A stretch of DNA of 64,000 nucleotides from JAGIBJ01 sp032119595 (GTDB lineage: Bacteria; Actinomycetota; Thermoleophilia; Solirubrobacterales; Solirubrobacteraceae), in the NCBI GenBank assembly GCA_032119595.1, contig JAUMBQ010000001.1, positions 434,001 to 498,000 on the forward strand. Direction: 5' to 3'. Position numbers and translations under genes: made by a program. This document shows positions 32,849 to 41,247 of this stretch, one piece after another (within the stretch, counting starts at the first letter, position 1; each line of letters opens with the position of its first letter). The notes under the pieces are model-generated. The model worked only from the letters and a program-made list of their open reading frames with translations, did no database searches and had not been told where the DNA came from.

Positions 32849-33478
32849 ATGGAGATCCTCGAAGTCGAGTCCTTCGATCAGGGCGAGCTATTGGCCCGCC
32901 TGCGCACCACACGCCTGCAGGGTTTCGACGAGTTCGAGATCTACCAGGACGCCGACCTCACGCTGGTTCCGGCCTTCGATCCGGCCGACGCGACGCCGGC
33001 CCAGCGGTATGTGCTGAATCCGAGCGTCGCCACTGTCTTGGCGCTCCGCGAGGCTTTGCTGCCGCTCGGCCACGACATCTTCGCTTTGGACGGCGGGCTG
33101 CGCGTGCGCACCAGCGACGCCCCCGAGGAGTGGATGCCCGTGATTCCGCCGGTCGTGGAGGAGTCTGTCGAGCCGAACGGCCGCACCGTGTTGCTCATCA
33201 ACGACGGCATCCACCGCATGTACGCCGCGAAGTCGGTCGGCCTGCCGATCACGACGGTCGTGGCGCGCGGAATCCCCGCAGAGTACCCGTACTACGCCTT
33301 CGCGCTTCCGAACGGCTGGGCCGGCGTCCAGCCGATGGACGCCCTCCCCGACGTGTTCCAGAAGAAGGAGTACCGACAGCCGACCGGCTACCAGGCCCTC
33401 TTCCGCCAGTTCAACGACGTCTTCCCGGGCGTGCAGAAGGCGCGCAAGTCGTCGAACCCGGCGGGGCTGAAGCGCTGA
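32849..33478 (+). CDS. Hypothetical protein with ParB-like motif
   Basis: 209 aa, no signal peptide or membrane segment. The segment VLLINDGIHRMYAAKSVGLPI (residues about 114-134) looks like the D-G-x-H-R motif of ParB/sulfiredoxin-fold proteins, where it binds nucleotide. I do not recognise the rest. The C-terminus is basic. Weak similarity only; it may be a nucleotide-binding or enzymatic protein rather than a DNA partition factor. Confidence 0.65.
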   Translation: MEILEVESFDQGELLARLRTTRLQGFDEFEIYQDADLTLVPAFDPADATPAQRYVLNPSVATVLALREALLPLGHDIFALDGGLRVRTSDAPEEWMPVIPPVVEESVEPNGRTVLLINDGIHRMYAAKSVGLPITTVVARGIPAEYPYYAFALPNGWAGVQPMDALPDVFQKKEYRQPTGYQALFRQFNDVFPGVQKARKSSNPAGLKR

Positions 33479-33494
33479 GCCGGGGTCGGCCGAC

Positions 33495-34028
33495 CTAGGC
33501 GAGGTCGCGCCAGCGCAGTTCGGATGCGGGTCCTGGCGGCTCGCTCCGGAGCACTTGGCGCCGCCAGTGCCAAATGGCGACGCCCACGCCGATGGCAAGC
33601 ACCTGAGCCCACCACGGTGCGAGTTCACCTGGAGTCAGCCACTGCAGGACTTGGCCGACCAAGGTGATGGCGACGAGCCCCGCAACCACGGGCCCGGTCT
33701 TCGACCAGACTGCCGCTCGGGCGACGCGGTCCGCCGCGCCGAGCGACACGCCGTCGGGGTCGACCACCATCGCTGCCTCGAGGCGTTCAGTGCTGCGCCG
33801 ATACCACCAGAGCGTCCCGAATCCGACGATCGCGGTGGCGCTGAGCCAGAGCGCGAGCATCGGCCCGCCATGCGCCTGCCCCCGCTGCGGGTCGACGGCC
33901 AAGATGGCCGCCGCGATTCCGACCTCAACCAGCACGGCGATCAACAAGATGCGGCGCCGCAGCGCGAGTTCGCGCACCGCTTCCTCGACGCTCAGTTCCC
34001 GCGCAGACGCATGTGACGACGGACCCAT
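33495..34028 (-). CDS. Small membrane protein of unknown function
   Basis: 177 aa from the ATG at 34028; the longer open frame upstream is not credible. After a hydrophilic N-terminus (MGPSSHASARELSVEEAVRE) there are four hydrophobic segments at about residues 25-43, 55-72, 105-122 and 133-150. I do not recognise a family. It converges with the gene at 32849 (16 bp apart). Confidence 0.6.
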   Translation of the reverse strand: MGPSSHASARELSVEEAVRELALRRRILLIAVLVEVGIAAAILAVDPQRGQAHGGPMLALWLSATAIVGFGTLWWYRRSTERLEAAMVVDPDGVSLGAADRVARAAVWSKTGPVVAGLVAITLVGQVLQWLTPGELAPWWAQVLAIGVGVAIWHWRRQVLRSEPPGPASELRWRDLA

Positions 34029-34295
34029 GTCCGATGACTCGGCCGCCGACCGAAGTGGCAGCGCGCCAGCGGACGACCGTTGGAAGGCGTGCGCTGAGCG
34101 CCGGGCTGGGGGCACGGGCCGGGTTCTTGGCCCCGCAGTCGAGATCGTCGTGCTTTGGATTGGCCTGAATGGATGGGCAACGCACACGAACCCAAAGCCG
34201 CTGAAAGGCGAGTTGGGGCAGTAACACACCAATATCCCACCCCACCAACGACCTCGCCGACGACCGCCAACTCCATCCCGTAGCGTGTCGCAGCT

Positions 34296-35267
34296 ATGCG
34301 TCACCACTTTCGGCAGCCGGCACTCTGGATCTCTGTGGTCGCGCTCGGCTTCAGCGCGACCGGAGGTGCCGTTGCCGCCACCATGATCACCGGCCAGCAG
34401 ATCAAGGACGGCACCATCACCACGAGGGACGTGAAGAACGGCACCCTGGTGCCCCAGGACTTCGCCCCGGGCACGTTGCAGGCGTCCGGTCCGGCTGGCC
34501 CGCAAGGTCCTGCCGGGCCGGCTGGCCCGAGTGGTAGCTCGGGTCCGGCCGGGGCAGCTGGTGCACCCGGATCACCCGGCGCCGCGGGTGCGTCCGGCCA
34601 GCGCGGCGACACCGGTCAACGGGGCGACACCGGCCTCGCCGGCGTCACCGGATCGGTCGGCGCAAAGGGCGAGACCGGCGCAACGGGAGCTGCCGGTGCT
34701 GCCGGAACCGCCGGAGCGAAAGGCGACCTCGGCCCGGCTGGAGTCGCTGGGGCGACTGGCCCCAAGGGCGACACCGGTGCGAGCGGCCAGACCGGAGCGT
34801 CGGGCGCGAAGGGCGCGACCGGGTCCGCCGGCGCGACCGGGTCCGCCGGAACAACGGGAGCGACCGGGGCAAAGGGCGACGCCGGCGCCGGACTGACCAG
34901 CGACCCGCTGCCCGCAGGTGCGCGCTCCTACGGCTGGGGCCGGTACTCAGTGATGGGCGCGTATTCCGGCATGCCCGCATATGGGTACTCGTACGACGTG
35001 TCGCTGCCCATCGCACTCCCCGCCACCACGGTCCTCAGCCTGGAGACCAACCCCGCCTGCAAAGGCTCCTCCAGCGACCCCCAGCCGGATGCCGGATACC
35101 TGTGCGTCTACCCGATTCCGGAGACCGGAGCCAAGCCCACCGCGTCCTTCGTCGGACAGTTCGCAGGCGGCAAGCTCATCGGCTTCGTCATCAAGTTCGG
35201 CGGAGCCGGCGGATCGGCCGACCCGAACTCCTACAACGGCCGCTGGGTCTGGAGCTTCAAGAGCTAA
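34296..35267 (+). CDS. Exported collagen-like protein
   Basis: 323 aa. Signal peptide (LWISVVALGFSATGGAVAA), then MITGQQIKDGTITTRDVKNG, a short motif repeated before collagen segments in Thermoleophilia proteins. From about residue 66 to 200 there is an uninterrupted Gly-X-Y collagen-like run of some 45 triplets. The C-terminal 120 residues are globular with two Cys (PACKG, YLCVYP). Such proteins form trimeric stalks on the cell surface or spore. It ends in a strong terminator shared with the facing tRNA. Confidence 0.85.
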   Translation: MRHHFRQPALWISVVALGFSATGGAVAATMITGQQIKDGTITTRDVKNGTLVPQDFAPGTLQASGPAGPQGPAGPAGPSGSSGPAGAAGAPGSPGAAGASGQRGDTGQRGDTGLAGVTGSVGAKGETGATGAAGAAGTAGAKGDLGPAGVAGATGPKGDTGASGQTGASGAKGATGSAGATGSAGTTGATGAKGDAGAGLTSDPLPAGARSYGWGRYSVMGAYSGMPAYGYSYDVSLPIALPATTVLSLETNPACKGSSSDPQPDAGYLCVYPIPETGAKPTASFVGQFAGGKLIGFVIKFGGAGGSADPNSYNGRWVWSFKS

Positions 35268-35296
35268 CGGTCGCGCGGCGCCTCCGCAGAACGACG

Positions 35297-35320
35297 AAGG
35301 CCCCGCTTGCGCGGGGCCTT
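35297..35320. terminator. Bidirectional terminator, collagen-like gene and tRNA
   Basis: AAGGCCCCGC-TTGC-GCGGGGCCTT, 10-bp perfect stem, followed on the plus strand by CTGTTCCT. It lies 29 bp after the collagen-like stop and 9 bp after the tRNA 3' end on the other strand. Confidence 0.75.
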
Positions 35321-35329
35321 CTGTTCCTA

Positions 35330-35401
35330 AGCCGACGAAGGGATTTGAACCCTTGACCCCTTCATTACGAGTGAAGTGCTCTACCCCTGAGCTACGTCGG
35401 C
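35330..35401 (-). tRNA. tRNA-Thr (anticodon CGT)
   Basis: 72 nt, folding into a full cloverleaf. Acceptor GCCGACG pairs with CGTCGGC, D arm GCTC/GAGC, anticodon stem CTTCA/TGAAG around loop CTCGTAA (anticodon CGT), T arm AAGGG/CCCTT with TTCAAAT, discriminator T. No CCA is encoded. It reads ACG codons, which are frequent in this genome. Confidence 0.95.
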
Positions 35402-35587
35402 GAGGCCGAGAGATCGTAGCGAGTGTCGGCGCGCGACGATGCCTCCTCGTGTGCGCGGGCGCACGGCCGGGCAAATCGCGGTCCGAGGTGGCCGAGATCC
35501 TGGCTGCGCATCGGGCACGCGGCGTGTCCGTTTCGGCCATGCGGCACGCCCAGCGCCGCAGACCGCGCGAGTCGCCAGACTGAGCCC

Positions 35588-36607
35588 ATGCGTCGCTCGA
35601 CCCTGATCGCCTCCGCGGTGCTGCTCTTCGCGGGCCTGGCAATCGGCGCGCTGTGGGCAAGCATGTCCGAGACCGCTTCGCGCAGCGACGACGTGGCCGC
35701 TGAGCTTGCGGCGCTGCGGGAGTCCGAGGCCAAGCGGCGCCCGACCGCCGCAGACAAACGCAGTCGCAAGCCGGCGCTCTGCGGCAAGCTCGTGATCGAC
35801 ACGTACGGGACCGTCGCCGACCCGTCGCTCACGGAGCTGTCCGGGCTGATCTCCAGTCCGTCGTCGCCCGGCACGATGTGGGCAATTGAGGACAGCGGGG
35901 CCGAGCCGACCTTCGTCGCGTTTCTACGCAAGGCCGCCGTCGCCCGCCGCTGGAGCATGCCCGGCGCCGACAACGTCGACTGGGAGGACATCGCCGCCGG
36001 CCCCGGCCCCGGGCCGACGGGATCGATGCTCTACGCCGCCGACATCGGCGACAACGACGCCGTCCGCGACTCGATCAGCGTGTACCGCGTCGCGGAGCCG
36101 AACGTGCTGCCCGCGGACGGAGGCAGCAACTCGAGCGGGACGGATGGCCAGACGGCGCCGGCCCAGCGCCTCGAACTCACCTACCCCGACGGCGCCCACG
36201 ACGCCGAAACGCTGCTCGTCGACCCGAAGCGCGGCACGCTCGTGATCGTGACGAAAGGGCTGGCCGGCGGCGCTGCCTACGCGGTGAGCCCGCCGGCTGG
36301 GTTCACCGGTAAGGCAACGCTGCGCAGGGTCGGCCCGATCAGCGTGCCGCTCGCTACCGGCGGCGACATCTCGGCCGACGGCAACGTCGTGGCCGTCCGC
36401 GGCTACTTCAGCCTCTCGGTCTGGCGGCGACGCGGCAACGAACCGATCACCCAGACGCTGAAGCGCGCGCCCTGCACCTCCCCCACCGCACTCAGCGACG
36501 GCCAGGGCGAAGCGATCGCGCTTTCGAAGTCCGGCACGACGGCGTGGACGGTGTCTGAGGCGACCAACCCGAAGATCCTCCGGCTCCGCCCACAGCCGAA
36601 CGGCTGA
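35588..36607 (+). CDS. Exported or membrane-anchored beta-propeller-like protein
   Basis: 339 aa from the ATG at 35588; the longer open frame upstream crosses toward the tRNA. N-terminal hydrophobic segment (LIASAVLLFAGLAIGALW) acts as signal or anchor, followed by a short charged spacer. The body contains WAIEDSGAEPTFVAF, DNVDWEDIAAGP, LYAADIGDNDA, SVYRVAEP and DAETLLVDPKRGTLVIVTK, repeated strand motifs of a propeller resembling SdiA-regulated/phytase-like esterase families. Enzyme activity is uncertain. Cys residues at each end (ALCGK, APCTS) may form a disulfide. Confidence 0.65.
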   Translation: MRRSTLIASAVLLFAGLAIGALWASMSETASRSDDVAAELAALRESEAKRRPTAADKRSRKPALCGKLVIDTYGTVADPSLTELSGLISSPSSPGTMWAIEDSGAEPTFVAFLRKAAVARRWSMPGADNVDWEDIAAGPGPGPTGSMLYAADIGDNDAVRDSISVYRVAEPNVLPADGGSNSSGTDGQTAPAQRLELTYPDGAHDAETLLVDPKRGTLVIVTKGLAGGAAYAVSPPAGFTGKATLRRVGPISVPLATGGDISADGNVVAVRGYFSLSVWRRRGNEPITQTLKRAPCTSPTALSDGQGEAIALSKSGTTAWTVSEATNPKILRLRPQPNG

Positions 36608-36692
36608 ATCAGCGCGTCGGAGTCGCACGCCCGAGCCCCGGAGCGAAGCCCGGCTTCTGACCCTGCCGTGCCCGGTCGGATACCTTCGGCCC

Positions 36693-37157
36693 ATGCCGCT
36701 CGTCGCCCAGATCTTTGCCGGAATCGCTGCCGCGCTCCACGTCCTCTTCTTCTACTTGGAGAGCGTCGTCTTCACGAAGAAGGGCACGTACAAGTCGTTC
36801 GGTCTCGCCACGAAGGAGGAGGCCGAGATCGTCAAGCCCATGGCGCTGAACCAGGGCTTCTACAACCTGTTTTTGGCGGTCGGCGTGATCGTCGGGGTTG
36901 TGCTCAGTGAAACGCGCGACAAGAGCCACTGGGTCACGACCAACGCCAACATCTTCGACGAATCGCCGGACCACGAGAAGACGGTCGTCCCCCTGATGCA
37001 GTCCCAATGGGCCGAGCCGCTCGTCGTCTTCGGCTGCGCCTGCATGCTTGCCGCCGCCGTCGTCCTGCTCATCAGCACGAAGGGCAAGCTGCTGCGCGGC
37101 GCTGCCATTCAGGGCATCGCGCCCGCCATTGCGTTGATCGCGATCGCCGTCGGCTGA
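36693..37157 (+). CDS. DUF1304 family membrane protein
   Basis: 154 aa with four hydrophobic segments. N-terminal AQIFAGIAAALHVLFFYLES and LNQGFYNLFLAVGVIVG match DUF1304. The central loop after the second segment is about 30 residues longer than in the usual 120-aa members. Function of the family is unknown. Followed by a GGCGCGCC hairpin at 37218-37236. Confidence 0.8.
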   Translation: MPLVAQIFAGIAAALHVLFFYLESVVFTKKGTYKSFGLATKEEAEIVKPMALNQGFYNLFLAVGVIVGVVLSETRDKSHWVTTNANIFDESPDHEKTVVPLMQSQWAEPLVVFGCACMLAAAVVLLISTKGKLLRGAAIQGIAPAIALIAIAVG

Positions 37158-37217
37158 CGGCGAGGGCGGGTTGCTGACTGCGCGGCTTTGGCGGATTGGT
37201 GTGCCAGCGCTAGTTTG

Positions 37218-37236
37218 GGCGCGCCTTTGGCGCGCC
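37218..37236 (+). terminator. Hairpin after DUF1304 gene
   Basis: GGCGCGCC-TTT-GGCGCGCC, self-complementary arms, 60 bp after the stop. A T-rich stretch (GTGTTTTGTGTTGAG) follows about 20 bp later. Confidence 0.5.
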
Positions 37237-37341
37237 GGATATGCACCTGGAAATGGGGTGTGTTTTGTGTTGAGGGGTATTGATCAACTCACGCCCTATT
37301 CCGCGGTGCATCGTCTTCTCGCGGGCCGACAGCGAACCAGT

Positions 37342-37370
37342 GTCCGGCCGGGGCCCCGCCCCGGCCGGAC
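37342..37370 (-). terminator. Terminator of the AIM24 operon
   Basis: GTCCGGCCGGGG (37342-37353) pairs with CCCCGGCCGGAC (37359-37370), a perfect 12-bp stem with a 5-nt loop, 13 bp after the last AIM24 stop codon at 37384. Confidence 0.7.
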
Positions 37371-37383
37371 CCAACCAAAGGGC

Positions 37384-38133
37384 TCAGTGGGCGCTCTGCT
37401 GCTCCTGCATGATGCGCTGCTGAATCGTGCCTTGGAGCTGCTGGAGACCTGGGAGTCCGAGGCCTGGGATCTGGGACTGCATCTCGCGGAGGATGCCGGT
37501 GTCGTTGGTGGCCTCCGACGACTGCACGAGGACGGTGCCGGCGCCGGTGAAGTCGAGCTGGTGCTCTTCTCCGGAGCCGGCGCCCATCATGCCCATGATC
37601 GCGCCCATCACGCCCTCCATGTAGTGGTGGTCGTAGTGGTGGCACGGCGATGGGCAATCGGCCCAGCCGACGAGCGCTTGGGCGTCGACGCGCACGGGCG
37701 GTTCGAGGAAGTGCACCGCGCCGTTGGAGGACGCGAGGAACTTGCCGGTGCCGATGAGCGTGAGGAAGCCCGGGACGATCGACTGTTTGAGGTTGAGCGT
37801 CGGATCGAAGCCAAGGAGGCTGGAGGCGCGCACGGTGAGGTTGCCCTCGTCGAGATCGAACGAGTTGATGTCGAAGCCGCGGTCGCCGAGGACGAGCTTG
37901 CCGCTCCCGGTGGCCACGATCCAGTCCTGGTGGTACAGCGGCGAGGAGAACTTCGCCGCCACGAGCTGGGAGAGCGATCCGACCGACAGCGCCTCGAACT
38001 TGATGTTGCCGTAATAGGCGATCATCTTGCCCTTCTGCACGAAGTACTGGCCGTTGACGTCGACGCAGAAGGCGTAGGGATTGACGTTGTCGTTGCTCGG
38101 AAGCGTCTGGGCGTTGAGCGATTCAAGTGACAT
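37384..38133 (-). CDS. AIM24 family protein with Cys/His cluster (copy 4)
   Basis: 249 aa from an ATG preceded by GGGGAG. AIM24 fold markers: FCVDVNGQYFVQKGKMIAYYG, LVLGDRGFDINSFDL, LTVRASSLLGFD and HQLDFTGAGTVLVQSS. Between the core strands is GWADCPSPCHHYDHHYM, a Cys-x3-Cys-His-His cluster able to bind a metal, followed by a Met/Gly-rich segment. Its C-terminus is Gln-rich. It is about two-thirds identical by eye to the next upstream gene. AIM24 proteins share the TRAP-like fold; their function in bacteria is unknown. Last gene of a four-gene run. Confidence 0.85.
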   Translation of the reverse strand: MSLESLNAQTLPSNDNVNPYAFCVDVNGQYFVQKGKMIAYYGNIKFEALSVGSLSQLVAAKFSSPLYHQDWIVATGSGKLVLGDRGFDINSFDLDEGNLTVRASSLLGFDPTLNLKQSIVPGFLTLIGTGKFLASSNGAVHFLEPPVRVDAQALVGWADCPSPCHHYDHHYMEGVMGAIMGMMGAGSGEEHQLDFTGAGTVLVQSSEATNDTGILREMQSQIPGLGLPGLQQLQGTIQQRIMQEQQSAH

Positions 38134-38144
38134 GTGCTGCTCCC

Positions 38145-38891
38145 CTAACGCATTCCGCGCTGCATGGCAGCCCCAGCCAAGCCACCCAGACCGGGCGGCA
38201 TGCCCTGCATCCCGGCACCGGCCGCGCCCGCCTGGGCGCCCGCCACGGCCTCGAACGGGTTTGCCGGCCGCTCCGATGACTGCACGAGCACCATGCCCGC
38301 ACCGGTGAAGTCGAGCTGATGCTCCTCGCCCGAGCCGCCGGTCATCATCGAGCGGAACCCGCCCATGATCGACTGCATGTGCGCGTGGTCGTAGTGATGG
38401 CACGGCGACGGGCAGTCCGCCCAGCCGACGATGGCATCCGGGTCGACGCGCACGGGCGGCTCCATGAAGTGCACCGGACCGTTCGAGGAGGCCAGGAACT
38501 GACCGGTCCCCAGCAGCGTCAGGTACCCCGGGACGATCGACTCCTTGAGCTGAAGCGTCGCGTCGAAGCCGAGCAAGCTGGAGCCCCGCACCGACAGGTT
38601 GCCGGCATCGAGATCGAACGAGTTGATGTCGAACCCACGGTCGCCAAGGATCAGTTTGCCGGTGCCCGACGCCACGATCCAGTCGTGGTGGTAGAGCGGC
38701 GACGAGAACGACCGCGCCACGAGGGCGTCGAGTGAACCAACCGACAGCGCCTCGAACTTGATGTTGCCGTAGTAGGCAATCATCTTGCCTTTTTGCACGA
38801 AGTACTGGCCGTTGACGTCGACGCAGAAGGCGTAGTCGTTGACGTTGTCGTTGACCGGCAGCGTCGCGGGGTTCAGTGCCTGCAGCGACAT
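38145..38891 (-). CDS. AIM24 family protein with Cys/His cluster (copy 3)
   Basis: 248 aa from the ATG at 38891. Same plan as the downstream copy: VNDYAFCVDVNGQYFVQKG, LILGDRGFDINSFDL, GWADCPSPCHHYDHAHM and HQLDFTGAGMVLVQSS. The tail is Gly/Ala/Met-rich (GAAGAGMQGMPPGLGGLAG). The ATG lies only a few bases after the stop of the upstream copy, so the genes are co-translated. The Cys/His cluster is conserved with copy 4 but absent from copies 1 and 2. Confidence 0.85.
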   Translation of the reverse strand: MSLQALNPATLPVNDNVNDYAFCVDVNGQYFVQKGKMIAYYGNIKFEALSVGSLDALVARSFSSPLYHHDWIVASGTGKLILGDRGFDINSFDLDAGNLSVRGSSLLGFDATLQLKESIVPGYLTLLGTGQFLASSNGPVHFMEPPVRVDPDAIVGWADCPSPCHHYDHAHMQSIMGGFRSMMTGGSGEEHQLDFTGAGMVLVQSSERPANPFEAVAGAQAGAAGAGMQGMPPGLGGLAGAAMQRGMR

Positions 38892-38893
38892 GA

Positions 38894-39541
38894 CTAGATC
38901 TTCCGCTCGGAGGCCTGCACGTAAACCGTGCCCGAGCCGGTGAGCTTGAGCTGGAACGCCTCGCCCGAGCCCTTGCCGACGGCGTCGCGCCACGACACGT
39001 TCGCGTCGAGCTTCACGTCGACGTTGCCGACGTGCCCGACGTACGCCTGCGGGTCGACCGCGACCGGGTTGCCGGTGATCGGCAGCTCGAACACGGGCCC
39101 GTGCGACAGGAGCACGACGTTGCCGTGACCGCTGAGGGTGGTCGTAAACAAGCCCTGGCCCGTCATCTGCCCCTGCACGATCGAGCGAAGCCCGCCGTTC
39201 TGCGCAAGGAACTGGGTGCCCGCCTGGAGGTTTCCGTCGTACAGCAGGAGCTTGTCGGCCTCGACCGAGAGCGACTCACCAGTGAGCTGAATGATCTTGA
39301 TCTGGAGGCCGCCATGACCGAAGAGCACGTTGCCCTGGCCCTGCGCCACCATGAGCGGCACACTCTCGCCGGCCACCATGCGCCCGACGAACCCGCCGAC
39401 GCCAGCGCCGCCCGTCGAGGACGGGACGAACGCGACCTCACCGGTGTACGCGAGCATCGCGCCGCGGCGAGCAAAGACCTGCTCGCCGTGCGAGATGGCC
39501 GCCTGGACCATCTTGCCGTTGATCTTCTCGAGCGTAGCCAT
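38894..39541 (-). CDS. AIM24 family protein (copy 2)
   Basis: 215 aa. ARRGAMLAYTGEVAFVPSS, GVGGFVGRMVAGESVPLMVAQG, NVLFGHGGLQIKIIQL, GQGLFTTTLSGHGNVVLLS and AFQLKLTGSGTVYVQASE are the AIM24 pattern. The start codon shares a base with the stop of copy 1 (TGATG). It lacks the Cys/His cluster. Closest relative in the window is copy 1 (shared VDPQAYVGH/VDPQAYVAH). Confidence 0.85.
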   Translation of the reverse strand: MATLEKINGKMVQAAISHGEQVFARRGAMLAYTGEVAFVPSSTGGAGVGGFVGRMVAGESVPLMVAQGQGNVLFGHGGLQIKIIQLTGESLSVEADKLLLYDGNLQAGTQFLAQNGGLRSIVQGQMTGQGLFTTTLSGHGNVVLLSHGPVFELPITGNPVAVDPQAYVGHVGNVDVKLDANVSWRDAVGKGSGEAFQLKLTGSGTVYVQASERKI

Positions 39542-40182
39542 CAGACGTCGATCCCGCCGACGCGTTCGGCTGGTTGGATGTACACGAGCCCCTGCCCCTG
39601 GAAGCGGAGCTGGAACGACTCGCCGGAGTTCTGGCCGATCGCCGTGCGCCAGTTGACGTCGGTGATGAAGTCCTGCTGGACCTGGCCGGAGTGGGCGACG
39701 TAGGCCTGCGGATCGACGCACAGCGGCTGGCCGGGCGAAACTTCGAGCACGATCGCCGGACCGTCGGTGGTCACCGCAACCTTGCCGTGGCCGGACGCCA
39801 CCGTGGTGAACAGACCGCGGCCGGTGGTCGCGCCCTGCATGCCGGTGAACTTCTGGTCGGTCTTGACGCCGCCCTCGAGCGCAACCAGGTTGCTGGCCTC
39901 CACGAAGAGCGTGTCGCCCTGGAGGTCGATCAGGTTGATCTCTTGCGCCTCGTTGGCGATGTAGACCGTCCCGGAGCCGGAACAATCCATGAGCTGGATC
40001 GACTCACCGGTGACCTTGCGTTTGATGGCCCCGCGAAAGCCTCCGCCGCCGGAGGACATCCCTTGCTTCTTGAACGCGACCTGGCCTACGTAGGCGACCA
40101 TCGAACCGTTGAGAGCCGAGAAGGTCTCGTTGGCGATGTCCACCTCAAGCAGGCGCGTGCCGTTGAGTCGGAAAGTTGGCAT
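39541..40182 (-). CDS. AIM24 family protein (copy 1)
   Basis: 213 aa from the ATG at 40182, with AGGGTGG upstream; a GTG at 40191 is the alternative. Motifs: NGSMVAYVGQVAFKKQG, GGFRGAIKRKVTGESIQLMD, GSGTVYIANEAQEINLIDL, GRGLFTTVASGHGKVAV, FQLRFQGQGLVYIQPAE. First of four tandem AIM24 genes on the minus strand. 81 bp separate it from the membrane protein gene upstream, so they may share a transcript. Confidence 0.85.
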   Translation of the reverse strand: MPTFRLNGTRLLEVDIANETFSALNGSMVAYVGQVAFKKQGMSSGGGGFRGAIKRKVTGESIQLMDCSGSGTVYIANEAQEINLIDLQGDTLFVEASNLVALEGGVKTDQKFTGMQGATTGRGLFTTVASGHGKVAVTTDGPAIVLEVSPGQPLCVDPQAYVAHSGQVQQDFITDVNWRTAIGQNSGESFQLRFQGQGLVYIQPAERVGGIDV

Positions 40183-40263
40183 GGCGGCCACCCTAAACGC
40201 GCCAGAACGCGGATTCCAGGGGTTACCCGCCAGATGTCCGGAAATTGAGAGCCGAGCGGTATC

Positions 40264-41247
40264 TCAAGCGTCGCTGCGGCCACTTTCATGGTGCTGCGCG
40301 TGCTCTCGAAGCGCGGCAACCTGGCGGCGATACAGCGCCGCATCGCGCAGTGCCCAGACCCACATGATCAGGCCGTAGACCACCACGCCGAGCACGCTCG
40401 TGGCGCTGATCGCCAGGCCAGCGCTGAGGGCGATGCCATCGCCGGTGATCGCGGCCTCGCCCGAGGAGAGCGATGCAATCGTGGCTGCAGGACCAGTCCC
40501 AAGCCCGACGGGCAACACGCCGATCACGGTGACGGCCGCGACGACCTTCGCCACGCTCGTGATGTCGATCGGAAGGTGGAAGGCGAGCAGGATCAGCCAG
40601 ATCCGCAGGGCCGACACGATGACCACGGCCGCCATGACGACGACGAGCCGGCGCAGCGCTGGCGGGTCGGACGCGACCATCAGCCCGCGCAGCGGCGAAT
40701 CGGCGGGTCGGCTCGGGGCCACGCGCCGCGCCAGGTAGGGCAGCGCGCCAGCGATGACGATCGTGCCCACGATGAGCCACGGCTCCCACAGCGCGGCAAA
40801 CGCGAACAGGCAGGCGACCTCGACGAGCGCAAGCGGCGCGTCGACCATCGCGGTCTGGATCGCCGTGGGCGCGCGCTCCGGCGCGGCTCGGCGGAGCGCG
40901 GCCACGCGCGCCGGCAGACTGAGTTCGCCCTGAATCGTGCCGACGAGGAACGCCAGCGCGTTCGCACGATGGATGGTCGCCAGGGGCAGCGCATCGGCTC
41001 CGACGGCGCGCAAGCCAATCCGCCACGCCTCCGAACGCAACGCGAGGGTGACCGCGTGGAGCGCGGTCGCCCCGACAACGGGCCAGACCGAAACCGTCCG
41101 GAGGGTCTCGGCGATCTCGTGCGCGTGGTGGTTTCCGACGACGACGAGCGCCACGCCGAAGGCGAGCATCACCGCCCAGCTGATCGCCGACCGGAGCGAG
41201 AGGCGACGCGGCGGGGCCTGCTCGGCCACCGCTTCGCCATTGCTCAC
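40264..41247 (-). CDS. Lysylphosphatidylglycerol synthase TM-region-like membrane protein
   Basis: 327 aa with about eight hydrophobic segments and a short charged C-terminus. The layout and motifs (ISWAVMLAFGVALVVVG, FLVGTIQGELSLPARVAALRR, VIGVLPVGLGTGPAAT) fit the UPF0104/AglD/YbhN family, whose members lack the aminoacyl-transferase domain and are thought to act as lipid flippases or regulators. The ATG overlaps the holB stop (ATGA). Substrate unknown. Confidence 0.7.
   Translation of the reverse strand: MSNGEAVAEQAPPRRLSLRSAISWAVMLAFGVALVVVGNHHAHEIAETLRTVSVWPVVGATALHAVTLALRSEAWRIGLRAVGADALPLATIHRANALAFLVGTIQGELSLPARVAALRRAAPERAPTAIQTAMVDAPLALVEVACLFAFAALWEPWLIVGTIVIAGALPYLARRVAPSRPADSPLRGLMVASDPPALRRLVVVMAAVVIVSALRIWLILLAFHLPIDITSVAKVVAAVTVIGVLPVGLGTGPAATIASLSSGEAAITGDGIALSAGLAISATSVLGVVVYGLIMWVWALRDAALYRRQVAALREHAQHHESGRSDA

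Noticed and set aside
30966..33017. 683-codon plus-strand open frame across the beta-helix and DUF2237 genes
   Set aside because: Crosses two supported minus-strand genes and an intergenic gap; no domain.
34029..34295. Possible small gene upstream of the collagen-like gene
   Set aside because: Frames there have no ribosome site or recognisable product; taken as intergenic.
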